Source of the DNA: JAZNGX01 sp045576675
GTDB lineage: Bacteria; Bacillota; Clostridia; Monoglobales; Firm-18
DNA length: 6,145 bases
Assembly (NCBI GenBank): GCA_045576675.1
Contig: JAZNGX010000147.1
Location: forward strand, 1-6,145
Direction of reading: 5' to 3'
Each line of letters begins with the position of its first letter. The stretch's first letter is position 1. The position numbers and the translations under genes were made by a program. The notes below the pieces were generated by a model, which saw only the letters and a program-made list of their open reading frames with translations, had not been told where the DNA came from and did not search any database. This document shows, piece after piece, positions 5,491 to 6,145 of the stretch.

Positions 5491-6145
5491 ATGGAAAGAA
5501 AAACAGGTACAGTATCAAGGGGCGTTCGCTGCCCTATCATCCGTGAAGGTGACGACCTTGCCAACATAGTAGTTAACAGCGTTACAGAAGCTGCCGATGC
5601 TGAAGGCTTTGCATTACGTGATCGTGACGTAGTTGCAATCACAGAATCAATTGTTGCACGTGCACAGGGTAACTACGTATCTGTAGATGCAATTGCCAAG
5701 GATGTGAAAAACAAGCTTGGCGGCGAAACTATAGGCGTAATTTTTCCAATTTTAAGCCGTAACCGCTTTGCCATCTGCCTTCGCGGAATAGCAAGGGGCG
5801 CCAAGAAGATAGTGCTTATGCTCAGCTATCCTTCTGACGAGGTGGGTAACGCTCTTATCAGCCTTGACATGGTGGACGATGCCGGCGTAAACCCCTACTC
5901 CGACGTTCTGACGCTTGAGAAATACCACGAGCTTTTCGGCTACGTTAAACACGAGTTCACCGGAATAGATTACGTTGAATATTACGGCAACCTCATTAAG
6001 GAGGAGGGCGCAGAGGTAGAGATAGTATTTGCCAACCAAGCAAAGGCCATCCTTAACTACACCGACTGCGTGCTTGCCTGCGACATTCACTCCCGCGCAC
6101 GTACAAAGCGCATTCTTAAGGCGGCAGGCGCGAAGGTTGTTTGCA
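5491..6145 (+). CDS. CofE-like gamma-glutamyl ligase family protein (3' end beyond window)
   Basis: The frame is open from ATG 5491 to the window edge, 218 complete codons with no stop, so it is partial. The start MERKTGTVSRGVRCPIIREG, then GDDLANIVVNS, then ALRDRDVVAITESIVARAQG (about residues 46-65) matches the N-terminal pattern of the F420-0:L-glutamate ligase family (CofE, PF01996/COG1478), enzymes that form gamma-glutamyl amide bonds using GTP. The part after about residue 78 (ILSRNRFAICLRGIARGAKK, LSYPSDEVGN) does not look like classical archaeal CofE but, from memory, fits the longer Firmicutes branch. Clostridia are not known F420 makers, so the acceptor may differ; relatives in chlamydiae have been proposed to stand in for folylpolyglutamate synthase. 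No gene symbol is given because function is unproven. Codon use turns visibly more G/C-ending in the second half. Confidence 0.85.
   Translation, partial: MERKTGTVSRGVRCPIIREGDDLANIVVNSVTEAADAEGFALRDRDVVAITESIVARAQGNYVSVDAIAKDVKNKLGGETIGVIFPILSRNRFAICLRGIARGAKKIVLMLSYPSDEVGNALISLDMVDDAGVNPYSDVLTLEKYHELFGYVKHEFTGIDYVEYYGNLIKEEGAEVEIVFANQAKAILNYTDCVLACDIHSRARTKRILKAAGAKVVC

Noticed and set aside
5752..6090. 112-codon minus-strand open frame
   Set aside because: It is antisense to the cofE-like gene, whose frame has a strong ribosome binding site, promoter and family match. No ribosome binding site or recognisable domain supports the antisense frame.

Overview
The window looks like chromosome of a low-GC Gram-positive anaerobe, most likely a Clostridia (gut or rumen type). 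The grounds are AT-rich DNA, strong AGGAG-type ribosome binding sites, near-consensus TTGACA/TATAAT promoters, a lipoprotein of the DUF4358 type (common in Clostridia), and a CofE-like protein of the kind found in Firmicutes. This is inference from sequence features; no taxonomic marker gene is present. I see no RNA gene, CRISPR array, IS element or phage gene.

Layout, reading the minus strand from right to left. A compact five-gene unit fills 4427 down to 62. A promoter (4399-4427) is followed by an ABC exporter half-transporter (2647-4371), a membrane-anchored SGNH/GDSL hydrolase (1934-2641), a DUF4358 lipoprotein (1492-1944), a small S24/S26-type serine peptidase without membrane segments (1008-1481), and a LysR-type regulator (100-1011). 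It ends in a clear intrinsic terminator (62-95). The genes overlap or lie 5-10 bases apart, so they are very probably one transcript of about 4.3 kb. Positions 1-61, beyond the terminator, show nothing I can name.

To the right is a second LysR-type regulator (4484-5356, minus strand). It is divergent from a CofE-like gamma-glutamyl ligase gene (5491 to the window end, plus strand, incomplete). Their two promoters overlap, with both -10 boxes on the same bases and a 17-bp dyad across them. This is the usual layout of a LysR regulator controlling its divergent neighbour and itself.

How the genes may work together: three of the five operon products act at or outside the membrane (exporter, SGNH hydrolase, lipoprotein). 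That suggests an envelope or export function, possibly acyl modification or de-acylation of an exported molecule. The substrate is not visible, and there is no room in the operon for a precursor-peptide gene. The CofE-like protein belongs to a family named for coenzyme F420 synthesis. In Clostridia its real substrate is uncertain, and folate or another gamma-glutamyl acceptor is possible.

For the peptidase, the lipoprotein, the ABC protein and the second LysR I placed the start downstream of the longest open frame, because the promoter or ribosome binding site requires or favours it.
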